Below are positions 46,349 to 53,946 of a DNA stretch of 64,000 nt, piece after piece. A program made the translations under genes and the position numbers. Each line of letters starts with the position of its first letter. Position 1 is the first letter of the stretch. Under the pieces are notes generated by a model. That model worked only from the letters and a program-made list of their open reading frames with translations, was not told where the DNA came from and searched no databases. Source of the DNA: Candidatus Eremiobacteraceae bacterium (GTDB taxonomy: Bacteria > Vulcanimicrobiota > Vulcanimicrobiia > Eremiobacterales > Eremiobacteraceae). The stretch covers positions 62,001 to 126,000 of the forward strand of contig DASTCX010000006.1 of NCBI GenBank assembly GCA_035710745.1, written 5' to 3'.

Positions 46349-48064
46349 GTGAGCGAGGCGAGACCGCTCGACGTCGTCCTCTGCTGGCACATGCACCAGC
46401 CGCAGTATCGCCGCGCGTCGAGCCGCGAGTTCCAACTGCCGTGGACGTATCTCCACGCGATCAAAGACTACGCCGACATGGCGTGGCACCTCGAGCAGAA
46501 CCGAGACGCGCGAGCCGTCGTCAATCTCACGCCCATTCTCCTCGATCAGATCGACGACTACGCCGGCCAATTCGCGCGGCGTGCGTTTCGCGATCCGCTC
46601 TTGCGCGCGCTCGCCGATCCGGAAAGCGTGCCGTCGGGCGATTTGGCCGGTCTCATCGAGGCGTGCTTTCGCGCGAACGCCGAGCGGATGATCCGAAGGC
46701 ATGCACCGTATCAGCGGCTGCGCGACGCATACGACTCGGCGCTCACGGGCGGCTTTCACGGCTATCTGTCGACGCGCTTCCTGACGGACGTCTGCGTCTG
46801 GTACCATCTGGCGTGGCTCGGCGAGTCGATAGCCCGAGAGGATGCGCGCGCGATACGCCTTCGAGAGAAGGCGGCCGACTTCGATGAGACCGATCGAACC
46901 GAACTCATCGATCTCATGGGCGAGATCGTGCGAGGCATCGTCGCCAGATACAAAGCGCTCGCCTCCAACGGCCGCGTCGAGCTCTCGACGTCGCCCTACA
47001 CGCATCCGATACTGCCGCTCCTCATCGACTTCATCGTCGCTCGCGAAAGCCAGCCGGACGCGCCCCTTCCGGAAGCGCCGTCCTATCCAGGCGGCGTCGC
47101 GCGGGCGCAAGCCCACGTGGAAGCCGCGATCGCGACCCACGGCGCCCGGTTCGCCAAACGGCCTGCGGGCTGCTGGCCGTCCGAAGGCGCCGTGTCGAAG
47201 GCTGCGCTCTCGCTGTTGGCTTCGAACGGATTTGCCTGGTGCGCGTCGTGCGAAACCGTCCTCGTGCGCTCGCTCGGCGCGGCCGCCGCGGACCTGCCGC
47301 CGCGCGAAGCATCCTTATACAAGCCGTATCTCGTCGCCGACGCGCGCGGCCGCGGTATCGCGATGTTCTTCCGCGACGTGCGCCTTTCCGATCTCATCGG
47401 TTTCCGCTATGCCGATTGGCACGCCGACGACGCGGTCGCGAATCTCGTCGGCGAGCTCGAGGGGATCGCGCGATCGACCGCCGAGCAAGAAGCGCCGATC
47501 GTCTCGATCATCCTCGACGGCGAAAACGCGTGGGAGCACTACCCGGAGAACGGGTTTTATTTCTTATCCGGCCTCTATCGCGCGCTGAGCTCGCATGCGT
47601 CGCTGCGCCTGACGACCTTCAGCGAGCATCTCATGCGGAACCCGCCGACTTCAAAGCTCGACACGCTAGTCGCGGGCAGCTGGGTGTACGGCACGCTCTC
47701 GACGTGGATCGGCGAGGATGCGAAGAACCGCGCTTGGGATCTGCTCGTCGCCGCGAAGACCGATTTCGACCGAGCGGTCGCCGCGGGCTCGCTCGGCGGC
47801 GAACGCCTCGTTCTCGCCGAAGCCCAGTTGAAGGTCTGTGAAGGCTCCGACTGGTTCTGGTGGTTTGGCGATGAAAATCCTGCGCAGACCGTGAGCGACT
47901 ACGATCGGCTGTTCCGCGATCATATCGCCGATCTCTATAAGCTCATGGGTGTGGAAGCGCCGGCGACCGTTGGCGCGGTGATCGGCGTCGGCGCGGGATC
48001 GCCCGAGCACGGCGGCTCGATGCGCGCGAATCCGCCGACGGCGACGGACGGCATCCGTCCGTGA
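46349..48064 (+). CDS. GH57 family glycoside hydrolase (alpha-amylase/pullulanase type)
   Basis: This 571-residue protein starts at GTG 46349, 7 bases after the glgC stop; the in-frame region upstream lies in glgC. It is a retaining GH57 enzyme, recognised by VVLCWHMHQPQYR at the N-terminus, KRPAGCWPSEGAVS, LDGENAWEHYPENGFYFLS and EGSDWFWWFGDENP near the end. No signal peptide is present, so it acts on intracellular glucan. Since no glgX or malQ is seen here, this protein and the next may do debranching, hydrolysis or glucan transfer during glycogen turnover. Exact specificity is not readable. Confidence 0.9.
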   Translation: MSEARPLDVVLCWHMHQPQYRRASSREFQLPWTYLHAIKDYADMAWHLEQNRDARAVVNLTPILLDQIDDYAGQFARRAFRDPLLRALADPESVPSGDLAGLIEACFRANAERMIRRHAPYQRLRDAYDSALTGGFHGYLSTRFLTDVCVWYHLAWLGESIAREDARAIRLREKAADFDETDRTELIDLMGEIVRGIVARYKALASNGRVELSTSPYTHPILPLLIDFIVARESQPDAPLPEAPSYPGGVARAQAHVEAAIATHGARFAKRPAGCWPSEGAVSKAALSLLASNGFAWCASCETVLVRSLGAAAADLPPREASLYKPYLVADARGRGIAMFFRDVRLSDLIGFRYADWHADDAVANLVGELEGIARSTAEQEAPIVSIILDGENAWEHYPENGFYFLSGLYRALSSHASLRLTTFSEHLMRNPPTSKLDTLVAGSWVYGTLSTWIGEDAKNRAWDLLVAAKTDFDRAVAAGSLGGERLVLAEAQLKVCEGSDWFWWFGDENPAQTVSDYDRLFRDHIADLYKLMGVEAPATVGAVIGVGAGSPEHGGSMRANPPTATDGIRP

Positions 48065-50085
48065 GCGAAACCGTCAAGCTGCTGTTCGGCGTCCACGCGC
48101 ATCAGCCCGCGGGCAACTTCCCGAAAGTCGTGCGCGACGCGTGCGACCGCTGCTACAGCCCGTTCTTCGAGGTGCTCGAACGACACCCGGAGTTCAAGTT
48201 CGCGATGCACGTGAGCGGCTGGCTGCTCGACTTCCTGACGCGTGAGTTCCCCGACGATGTCAGGCGCCTTCGGACGATGATCGCGCGCGGTCAGCTCGAG
48301 GTCTTCGGCGGCGGCGATACCGAGCCGATCCTCGCATCGCTTTCGGAAACGGATCGCCGCGGGCAGATCGGCGCGATGAACGAACGCGTGAAGCGCACGT
48401 TCGACGTACGGCCGCGAGGCGCATGGCTCGCCGAGCGAGTGTGGGAAGCGACCGTCGTACCGTCGCTCGTCAACCGCGGCATCCGCTATGTCGCCGTCGA
48501 CGACTTCCATTTCTTGTGCGCGGGCCAAGAACCTCAATCGCTTCATGGCTACTTCTCGACCGAAGAAGGCGGCAAGCGGCTCGATCTGTTCCCGATCTCG
48601 GAGACGTTGCGCTACCGGATCCCATTCGCGCCGGTGAGCGACACCATCGCGTACATCGAAAGCCTTCCGGCGACCGGCGCCGCGATCTATTTCGACGACA
48701 TCGAGAAGTTCGGCATCTGGCCCGAGACGCACGAGTGGGTGTACGGGCGTCGATGGCTCGAGGAGTTCATCGCCTCGGTCGTGCGCTCGCCGAAGATCGA
48801 GACGATGCGTTACGCCGAGTTCCATAAAGCCTATACCAACCGCGGCGTCGTTTATCTGCCGACGGTCTCGTACGCCGAGATGGGTGCCTGGACGTTGCCG
48901 CCGCGTGGTGCACAACGGTTCTCGCAGCTCGTCGAACGCGCCAAGAACGAGGGGACGATCGATGCGGACAAGCCGCTGATCCGCGGCGGCCACTGGCGCA
49001 ACTTCTTCAGCCGATATCCCGAATCCAATTGGATGCACAAGCGCGTCGCGCAGGCATCGCGCCGCTTTCACGCGCTGCCGGCGTCGAAAAAGCGCGACAC
49101 GATGCTCCACGACCTGCACCTCGCGCAGGCGAACGATGCCTACTGGCACGGTTTGTTCGGCGGTATCTACCTGCCGCATCTGCGGCGTCAGGTCTACTCG
49201 TCGCTCGCGCGGCTCGAAGCGAAACTCGACCGCGTCGCTCCCCGGGCGCCGGTCGAGGTGGCCGATATCGATCTCGACGGCCGCGACGAGGTCGTTCTCG
49301 CGAACCGCTCGATGATCGCGATCGTCCGCCCGCACGTCGACGGTTGCGTCTGCGAGCTCACCCACTACAAGCTCGCCCACAACTTCGCCGACGCGTTCGC
49401 GCGGCGCGCCGAACTCTACCACGACCGCATGCGGTCCGGCGAGGTCCACGGCTCCTCGGGCGGACCGGCGTCGATCCACGACCGGGTCGCCTTTCGGATG
49501 CAGATAGGCGAAGATGAGCTCGCGATCGACGCGGAGCCCCGCGCGATGTTCGTCGACCACTGGTCGCCGGCCGAGGGCGCCGGCGCGCGCGCGGCGTATG
49601 GACAACTCGGATCGCGAGCTTCTCGGCTCGTGATGGCCGGTTTGGCGGGCACGTTGGCCGTCGACAAGCATGTCGAACTCGACGGCGACGACATGCTCGT
49701 CGGCTACACGCTAGCGGCGGGGGATTCCGGCACGTCGCGCAACGGCACGTGGACGGTTTCGCTCGACGTCGCGATGCCGAGTTGCGATGGGCCCGGGGGG
49801 ACGTACGTCGTGGACGGTATCAAGAGCGGAGGGTTTGACGGTGTCGTCGAGCGCGATGACGTCAAAGCCGTCGAGCTGCGCGATTCCGAACTCGGGGGAG
49901 CGCTCGAAGTCGAAGTCTCGCCCGCCGCGCGGATCGACGCGCGGCCGTTATACACAGCGTCGCAATCGGAAGCGGGTTTCGAGAGGATCATGCAGACCGC
50001 GACGATCCGCATTTCGTGGCCGGTTTCGATACCCGAAGGTGAAAGCGTGACGCTCGGCGTCAGGTTGGGGGTGAAGAAATGGTAG
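48061..50085 (+). CDS. GH57 4-alpha-glucanotransferase/alpha-amylase
   Basis: This 674-residue enzyme starts at GTG overlapping the previous stop (GTGA). It matches the Thermococcus litoralis 4-alpha-glucanotransferase type (659 residues). The N-terminal barrel has LFGVHAHQPAGNF, nucleophile E125 in AWLAERVWE and the acid/base Asp around 212-213 in IYFDDIEKFGIWPETHEW. A helical DUF1925 region and a C-terminal beta-sandwich of DUF1926 type (about 400-674) follow. The enzyme moves maltooligosaccharides between alpha-1,4-glucans and could replace MalQ. There is no export signal. Confidence 0.93.
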   Translation: MSETVKLLFGVHAHQPAGNFPKVVRDACDRCYSPFFEVLERHPEFKFAMHVSGWLLDFLTREFPDDVRRLRTMIARGQLEVFGGGDTEPILASLSETDRRGQIGAMNERVKRTFDVRPRGAWLAERVWEATVVPSLVNRGIRYVAVDDFHFLCAGQEPQSLHGYFSTEEGGKRLDLFPISETLRYRIPFAPVSDTIAYIESLPATGAAIYFDDIEKFGIWPETHEWVYGRRWLEEFIASVVRSPKIETMRYAEFHKAYTNRGVVYLPTVSYAEMGAWTLPPRGAQRFSQLVERAKNEGTIDADKPLIRGGHWRNFFSRYPESNWMHKRVAQASRRFHALPASKKRDTMLHDLHLAQANDAYWHGLFGGIYLPHLRRQVYSSLARLEAKLDRVAPRAPVEVADIDLDGRDEVVLANRSMIAIVRPHVDGCVCELTHYKLAHNFADAFARRAELYHDRMRSGEVHGSSGGPASIHDRVAFRMQIGEDELAIDAEPRAMFVDHWSPAEGAGARAAYGQLGSRASRLVMAGLAGTLAVDKHVELDGDDMLVGYTLAAGDSGTSRNGTWTVSLDVAMPSCDGPGGTYVVDGIKSGGFDGVVERDDVKAVELRDSELGGALEVEVSPAARIDARPLYTASQSEAGFERIMQTATIRISWPVSIPEGESVTLGVRLGVKKW

Positions 50086-51683
50086 CTCGAGTCTTGCGAT
50101 CGCTTCCGTATCTTTGTCTCGCGGCGTTCGCGCTCGTCGCGCCGGCGGCTGCGTCGCCGATGGCGGTCCCGCCCCATTATTCGTTCGTCCACCATCAGGT
50201 GTCGACGACGAACGCGAACGCACAGTCGGCGTTCGATGAAGGGCTGACGCTGCTCTACAGTTTCAACCGCCTAGCTGCGCGCGATGCGTTCATGCGTGCG
50301 GCGAACGCCGATTCAAATCTCGCGATGGCGTATTGGGGGATCGCCGAGTCGTACGGTCCGAACGTCAACGTGCCGATCGACGAAGCGGGCGAGAAGGCGG
50401 CGTCGGACGCGATCGCGCACGCGAAATCCTTGCTCGCCGGAGCGTCCGAAGAAGAAGCGGCGTACGTAGCCGCGCTCTCGGTCCGCTACACGACCTCGCC
50501 GCGCCCGAACTACAACGCGCTCGCCCGGGCGTACGAGCACGCGATGTCCGATCTCTCGCATAAGTATCCCGACGATCTCGACGCTGCGACGCTCTTCGCC
50601 GAGAGCGAGATGGATCTCCACGCATGGGCGTGGTTCGCCACGTCCGGCCAGCCCGCCGACGGCACGAACGAGATCATCGCGACCCTCGAAAGCGTGCTCG
50701 CTCGCGATCCGATGCACATCGGGGCGAACCACTACTACATCCACGCGACCGAGGAGTCGAAGACGCCCGATCGCGCACTGCTATCCGCGCAACGCCTCGG
50801 CACGTTCACCTTCGAGCCCGCGGCCGCGCATCTCGTCCACATGCCCGCGCACACGTTCATGCGCACCGGCTACTACGATCAAGCCGCGGCCGTCAACGTG
50901 CGCGCGACGGAGCACGACCGGATGTATCTGGCCACCGAGATGGACCCCGAAGCGTCCGGTTACTACGGCCACAACCTATACTTCCTGGCGAGCGCGTACG
51001 AAATGGAAGGCGATTTCGCGGGCGCAAGAGCAGCAGCGGCTCAGGCCGACGGTAAGGACGCCGGCAGCATCACGCTCTACGCGCTATGCCGTTTCTCGCG
51101 TTGGCACGACATCCTGAACTTGCCGGCTTCGAAGGGTACGCCGCCGTCCTACGACCCGCTGCGCACGCCGCTGTGGCACTTCGCTCGCGGCATGGCGTAC
51201 GCCGGCACCGGCGACAACGCGGCCGCGCAGAAGGAGCTGCAAACGCTCGGCGATCTCAACCGGTCGATGAACGTCGCTCCGGTCACCGGTTTCAACAACG
51301 GCTCGAAGCAGATACTCGGAATGGCGCTCGATGTGCTCGGTGCGAAGATCGACCGGGCAGCAGGCCGGAATACGGACGCGGCAGCGCTGCTCGTCCGCGC
51401 GGTTCGCATCCAAGACGGACTGCTTTACATCGAACCGCCGGATTGGTACTTCCCGGTACGCGAGTCGCTCGGCGCGGCGCTCTTGAAGGCGGGCGATGCG
51501 AACGGCGCCGAGCGGACGTTCCGCGACGACCTCGTGCGCAACCCGCGCAATCCGCGCTCGCTATTCGGACTGGAGAAGGCCTTGGAGGCCGAGGGCGACA
51601 CGACCGATGCGGCGTGGGTGCAGCGCGAGTTCGCGGCGGCGTGGCGCAACGCCGACACGCAGCTCTCGATCGACGATCTCTGA
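50079..51683 (+). CDS. exported TPR-repeat protein
   Basis: This 534-residue protein has a signal peptide (SLPYLCLAAFALVAPAAA). A tetratricopeptide-like helical array covers most of the rest (FDEGLTLLYSFNRLAARDAF, MAYWGIAESYG, and pairs of helices to the end). A His-rich central segment (HYYIHATEESKTPDRAL then AAHLVHMPAHTFMRTGYYDQ) is characteristic of an uncharacterised family of bacterial TPR proteins and may bind metal. The start overlaps the GH57 stop by 7 bases, so it belongs to the glycogen transcription unit although its product is exported. Its role is unknown. Confidence 0.85.
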   Translation: MVARVLRSLPYLCLAAFALVAPAAASPMAVPPHYSFVHHQVSTTNANAQSAFDEGLTLLYSFNRLAARDAFMRAANADSNLAMAYWGIAESYGPNVNVPIDEAGEKAASDAIAHAKSLLAGASEEEAAYVAALSVRYTTSPRPNYNALARAYEHAMSDLSHKYPDDLDAATLFAESEMDLHAWAWFATSGQPADGTNEIIATLESVLARDPMHIGANHYYIHATEESKTPDRALLSAQRLGTFTFEPAAAHLVHMPAHTFMRTGYYDQAAAVNVRATEHDRMYLATEMDPEASGYYGHNLYFLASAYEMEGDFAGARAAAAQADGKDAGSITLYALCRFSRWHDILNLPASKGTPPSYDPLRTPLWHFARGMAYAGTGDNAAAQKELQTLGDLNRSMNVAPVTGFNNGSKQILGMALDVLGAKIDRAAGRNTDAAALLVRAVRIQDGLLYIEPPDWYFPVRESLGAALLKAGDANGAERTFRDDLVRNPRNPRSLFGLEKALEAEGDTTDAAWVQREFAAAWRNADTQLSIDDL

Positions 51684-51685
51684 GC

Positions 51686-52555
51686 GTGAGCCCCGCTCCC
51701 GACTTCACCTTCGTCACGTACGACGGTCTGCCCGACCTCGATCCCGATGACCGGCTTGCGGTCGATGCGCTGGCAAAACGCGGCCTTCGGGCGCAGCCGG
51801 CCGTGTGGAACGACCCATCGGTCGATTGGGCTCGGGCCGGAACCTGCATCATACGGTCGACCTGGGACTATCATCTCGACTATGGCGGGTTTCTCGCATG
51901 GACCGACAGGGTCGCGGCCGTCGCGCCGCTATGGAATCCGCCGGACATCGTCCGCTGGAATTCGAACAAGCGCTATCTCGAAGAGATCGAGCGCCGTGGA
52001 GCGCCGATCGTCCCCACGGCCTGGCTTCGTTCCGGCGAGCCCGTCGATATCGCAGCCTTCTTGGGCGACCGCGGCTGGGGACGCGCGGTCATCAAACCGG
52101 TCGTCGGTCTGGCGACGCGCAACGTGCTGATGGTCGAGCCTTCCCCCGATGGCCTGGCGCGCGCGCAAGCGCACGCCGAGATGCTGCTCGCCGAGCAAGA
52201 CGTCATGGTCCAGCCGTTTTTGGAGTCGGTCGAGCGCTACGGCGAGCGGGCGCTCGTGTTCATCGACGGTGAGTACTCGCACGCCGCGCGGAAGATCGCC
52301 TTTCAGCCGCTGGCAGTTGCGGGCGAAGCGGGTGAGACGCCGGTCGTCGCCGAGCCGGATGAGATCGCGGTCGCGAAAAAAGTCGCTGGGATGGTGGAAG
52401 GCGCGCTCTACGGCCGCGTCGACCTCGTTCGCGATGCCGAGGGAAAACCGATCGTCATCGAGTTGGAGCTCGTCGAGCCGTCTCTATTCTTGAGCCTCCA
52501 TCCACCGGCTGCTGAGCGCTTCGCATCGGCCCTGGCGAAGGTCTTAACGCGCTGA
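51686..52555 (+). CDS. ATP-grasp domain protein
   Basis: This 289-residue protein starts at GTG 51686, directly after the TPR gene; the longer open frame upstream is a shadow inside that gene. An N-terminal alpha/beta domain (FTFVTYDGLPDL, IIRSTWDYHLDY) is followed by an ATP-grasp fold with RYLEEIERRGAPIVPTAWLR, GRAVIKPVVGLATRN, DVMVQPFLESVERYGERALV and a metal-binding end in YGRVDLVRDAEGKPIVIELE. This is the layout of RimK/glutathione-synthetase-like ligases that join a carboxylate to an amine or thiol. The substrates are unknown. It is the last gene of the glgC unit. Confidence 0.87.
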   Translation: MSPAPDFTFVTYDGLPDLDPDDRLAVDALAKRGLRAQPAVWNDPSVDWARAGTCIIRSTWDYHLDYGGFLAWTDRVAAVAPLWNPPDIVRWNSNKRYLEEIERRGAPIVPTAWLRSGEPVDIAAFLGDRGWGRAVIKPVVGLATRNVLMVEPSPDGLARAQAHAEMLLAEQDVMVQPFLESVERYGERALVFIDGEYSHAARKIAFQPLAVAGEAGETPVVAEPDEIAVAKKVAGMVEGALYGRVDLVRDAEGKPIVIELELVEPSLFLSLHPPAAERFASALAKVLTR

Positions 52556-52602
52556 ACTTCGGCCTCATATGGCACCAAGGTCCGTGTCGAGAATCGAAAA
52601 GC

Positions 52603-52631
52603 TCGACTCAACTCGAATGGGCTGATATACT
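52603..52631 (+). promoter_or_regulatory. candidate promoter of the GloVer lipoprotein gene
   Basis: TCGACT and TATACT are spaced by 17 bases, ending 18 bases before the ATG at 52650. An AGG and a T-run lie in the short leader. Confidence 0.45.
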
Positions 52632-52649
52632 TCCAGAACGAGGTTTTTT

Positions 52650-53888
52650 ATGTCTCATCCTCTCGGCAATCATATCATAAAGCGTGTAGTAGTTCTGGTG
52701 TCGCTGATCGCCGCCGGGTTTTTGACCGCCTGCTCCAGCTCTTCGACGTCTGCTGTCGTGCAAGCCCTTACGCACGGGCACAACGCGCGTATCTCGCGCG
52801 TCGGCAGTTCGCCCACGGCAACGTACACTATCATTTACACATTCAAAGGCGGAGCGGATGGCGTGGCTCCTATGGCGCAGCTCCTCGACATCAACGGCAC
52901 GCTGTTCGGAACCACCTCTGGCGGCGGCAGCAACTTCGATGGCACGGTCTACAGCATCACCACAGGCGGGGCGGAGAAAGTCCTCTACACATTCGGCTCG
53001 AAAGCGAACGACGGCGAGCTCCCGCTCGGAGGTTTGATCGACGTCAACGGAGCGCTCTTCGGGGTGACGGACGAATCGACGAACGCAACGACCGATTGCG
53101 GTGCGATCTACAAAGTGACGGCGGCCGGCGTCGAATCGGTCAAGTACCTCTTCAAGAACCATCCTGACGGTTGCGGGCCGATGGGCCAACTCGTCAAGCT
53201 CAATACCGAGATGTACGGCACGACGTCGGCCGGCGGGGACAGCCGTGGCGACGGCGTCATCTACCAAGCGACGACGGGAGGGACCGAAAAAGTAGACTAC
53301 ACGTTCACCGGCCAGCCCGACGGATCGCAGCCAGAGGCTGGACTGACCAACGCGTCGGGTACGATGTACGGCACCACCTCGAGTGGCGGCACGAACAACG
53401 CGGGAACGATCTTCAGTTTCAGCCCGGCGGGCGGGGAGCACATCGTCCATAGTTTTGGCAGCACGTCGGACGGGGCGCTGCCGTTCGGCGGCCTCCTCGA
53501 CGTCAACGGCACGCTCTATGGAACGACCGAGCGCGGCGGAACGCACACCGTGGGAACGGTGTTCAGCTTCACGCCGTCCACCGGCACCGAAAAGGTCGTC
53601 TACAATTTCGGCAAGAGTTCGACGGACGCTGCGACGCCGTCCGGTGATCTCGTCGTCCTCAACGGCGTTCTGTATGGAACGACGCGGTTCGGCGGCGCGA
53701 GCAGCGACGGCACTATCTACAGCGTCACAAAGGCGGGCAGAGAAGCCGTCCTGCATTCGTTCCCGTCGATGCCGGGCGACGGAGGCGATCCGGTCGCCGG
53801 TCTCGTCAATGTCGGTGGGACGTTGGTCGGCACCACATCAGTCGGCGGCTCGGCCAGCCGCGGTATGGCGTACACGCTAGTCCCTTAG
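52650..53888 (+). CDS. GloVer tandem-repeat lipoprotein
   Basis: This 412-residue protein has a lipoprotein signal (VVLVSLIAAGFLTAC). About eight repeats of some 40-45 residues follow, each of the form YTF.G..DG..P.GGL.D.NGTLYGTT..GG....GTVFS. This is the GloVer (Gloeobacter/Verrucomicrobia) extracellular repeat, expected to fold as a beta-propeller. Such proteins are expanded in several environmental phyla, and their function is not established. It has its own promoter and ends at a palindromic repeat shared with the convergent glgP. Confidence 0.9.
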   Translation: MSHPLGNHIIKRVVVLVSLIAAGFLTACSSSSTSAVVQALTHGHNARISRVGSSPTATYTIIYTFKGGADGVAPMAQLLDINGTLFGTTSGGGSNFDGTVYSITTGGAEKVLYTFGSKANDGELPLGGLIDVNGALFGVTDESTNATTDCGAIYKVTAAGVESVKYLFKNHPDGCGPMGQLVKLNTEMYGTTSAGGDSRGDGVIYQATTGGTEKVDYTFTGQPDGSQPEAGLTNASGTMYGTTSSGGTNNAGTIFSFSPAGGEHIVHSFGSTSDGALPFGGLLDVNGTLYGTTERGGTHTVGTVFSFTPSTGTEKVVYNFGKSSTDAATPSGDLVVLNGVLYGTTRFGGASSDGTIYSVTKAGREAVLHSFPSMPGDGGDPVAGLVNVGGTLVGTTSVGGSASRGMAYTLVP

Positions 53889-53892
53889 GCGA

Positions 53893-53928
53893 AGGCCGCG
53901 GCGGTCGAGATAAATCTCGACCGCTCCC
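53893..53928. repeat. type B palindromic repeat between convergent genes
   Basis: The core GGTCGAGAT-aa-ATCTCGACC is preceded by GGCCGCGGC and followed by GCTCCCCTTCTC. It lies between the ends of the GloVer gene and glgP, so it may terminate both transcripts. Confidence 0.88.
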
Positions 53929-53946
53929 CTTCTCTACCATTCGATG

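Noticed and set aside
47935-49671. 578-codon antisense frame over the second GH57 gene
   Set aside because: Same cause; the sense frame has conserved GH57 catalytic residues and operon-type overlaps.
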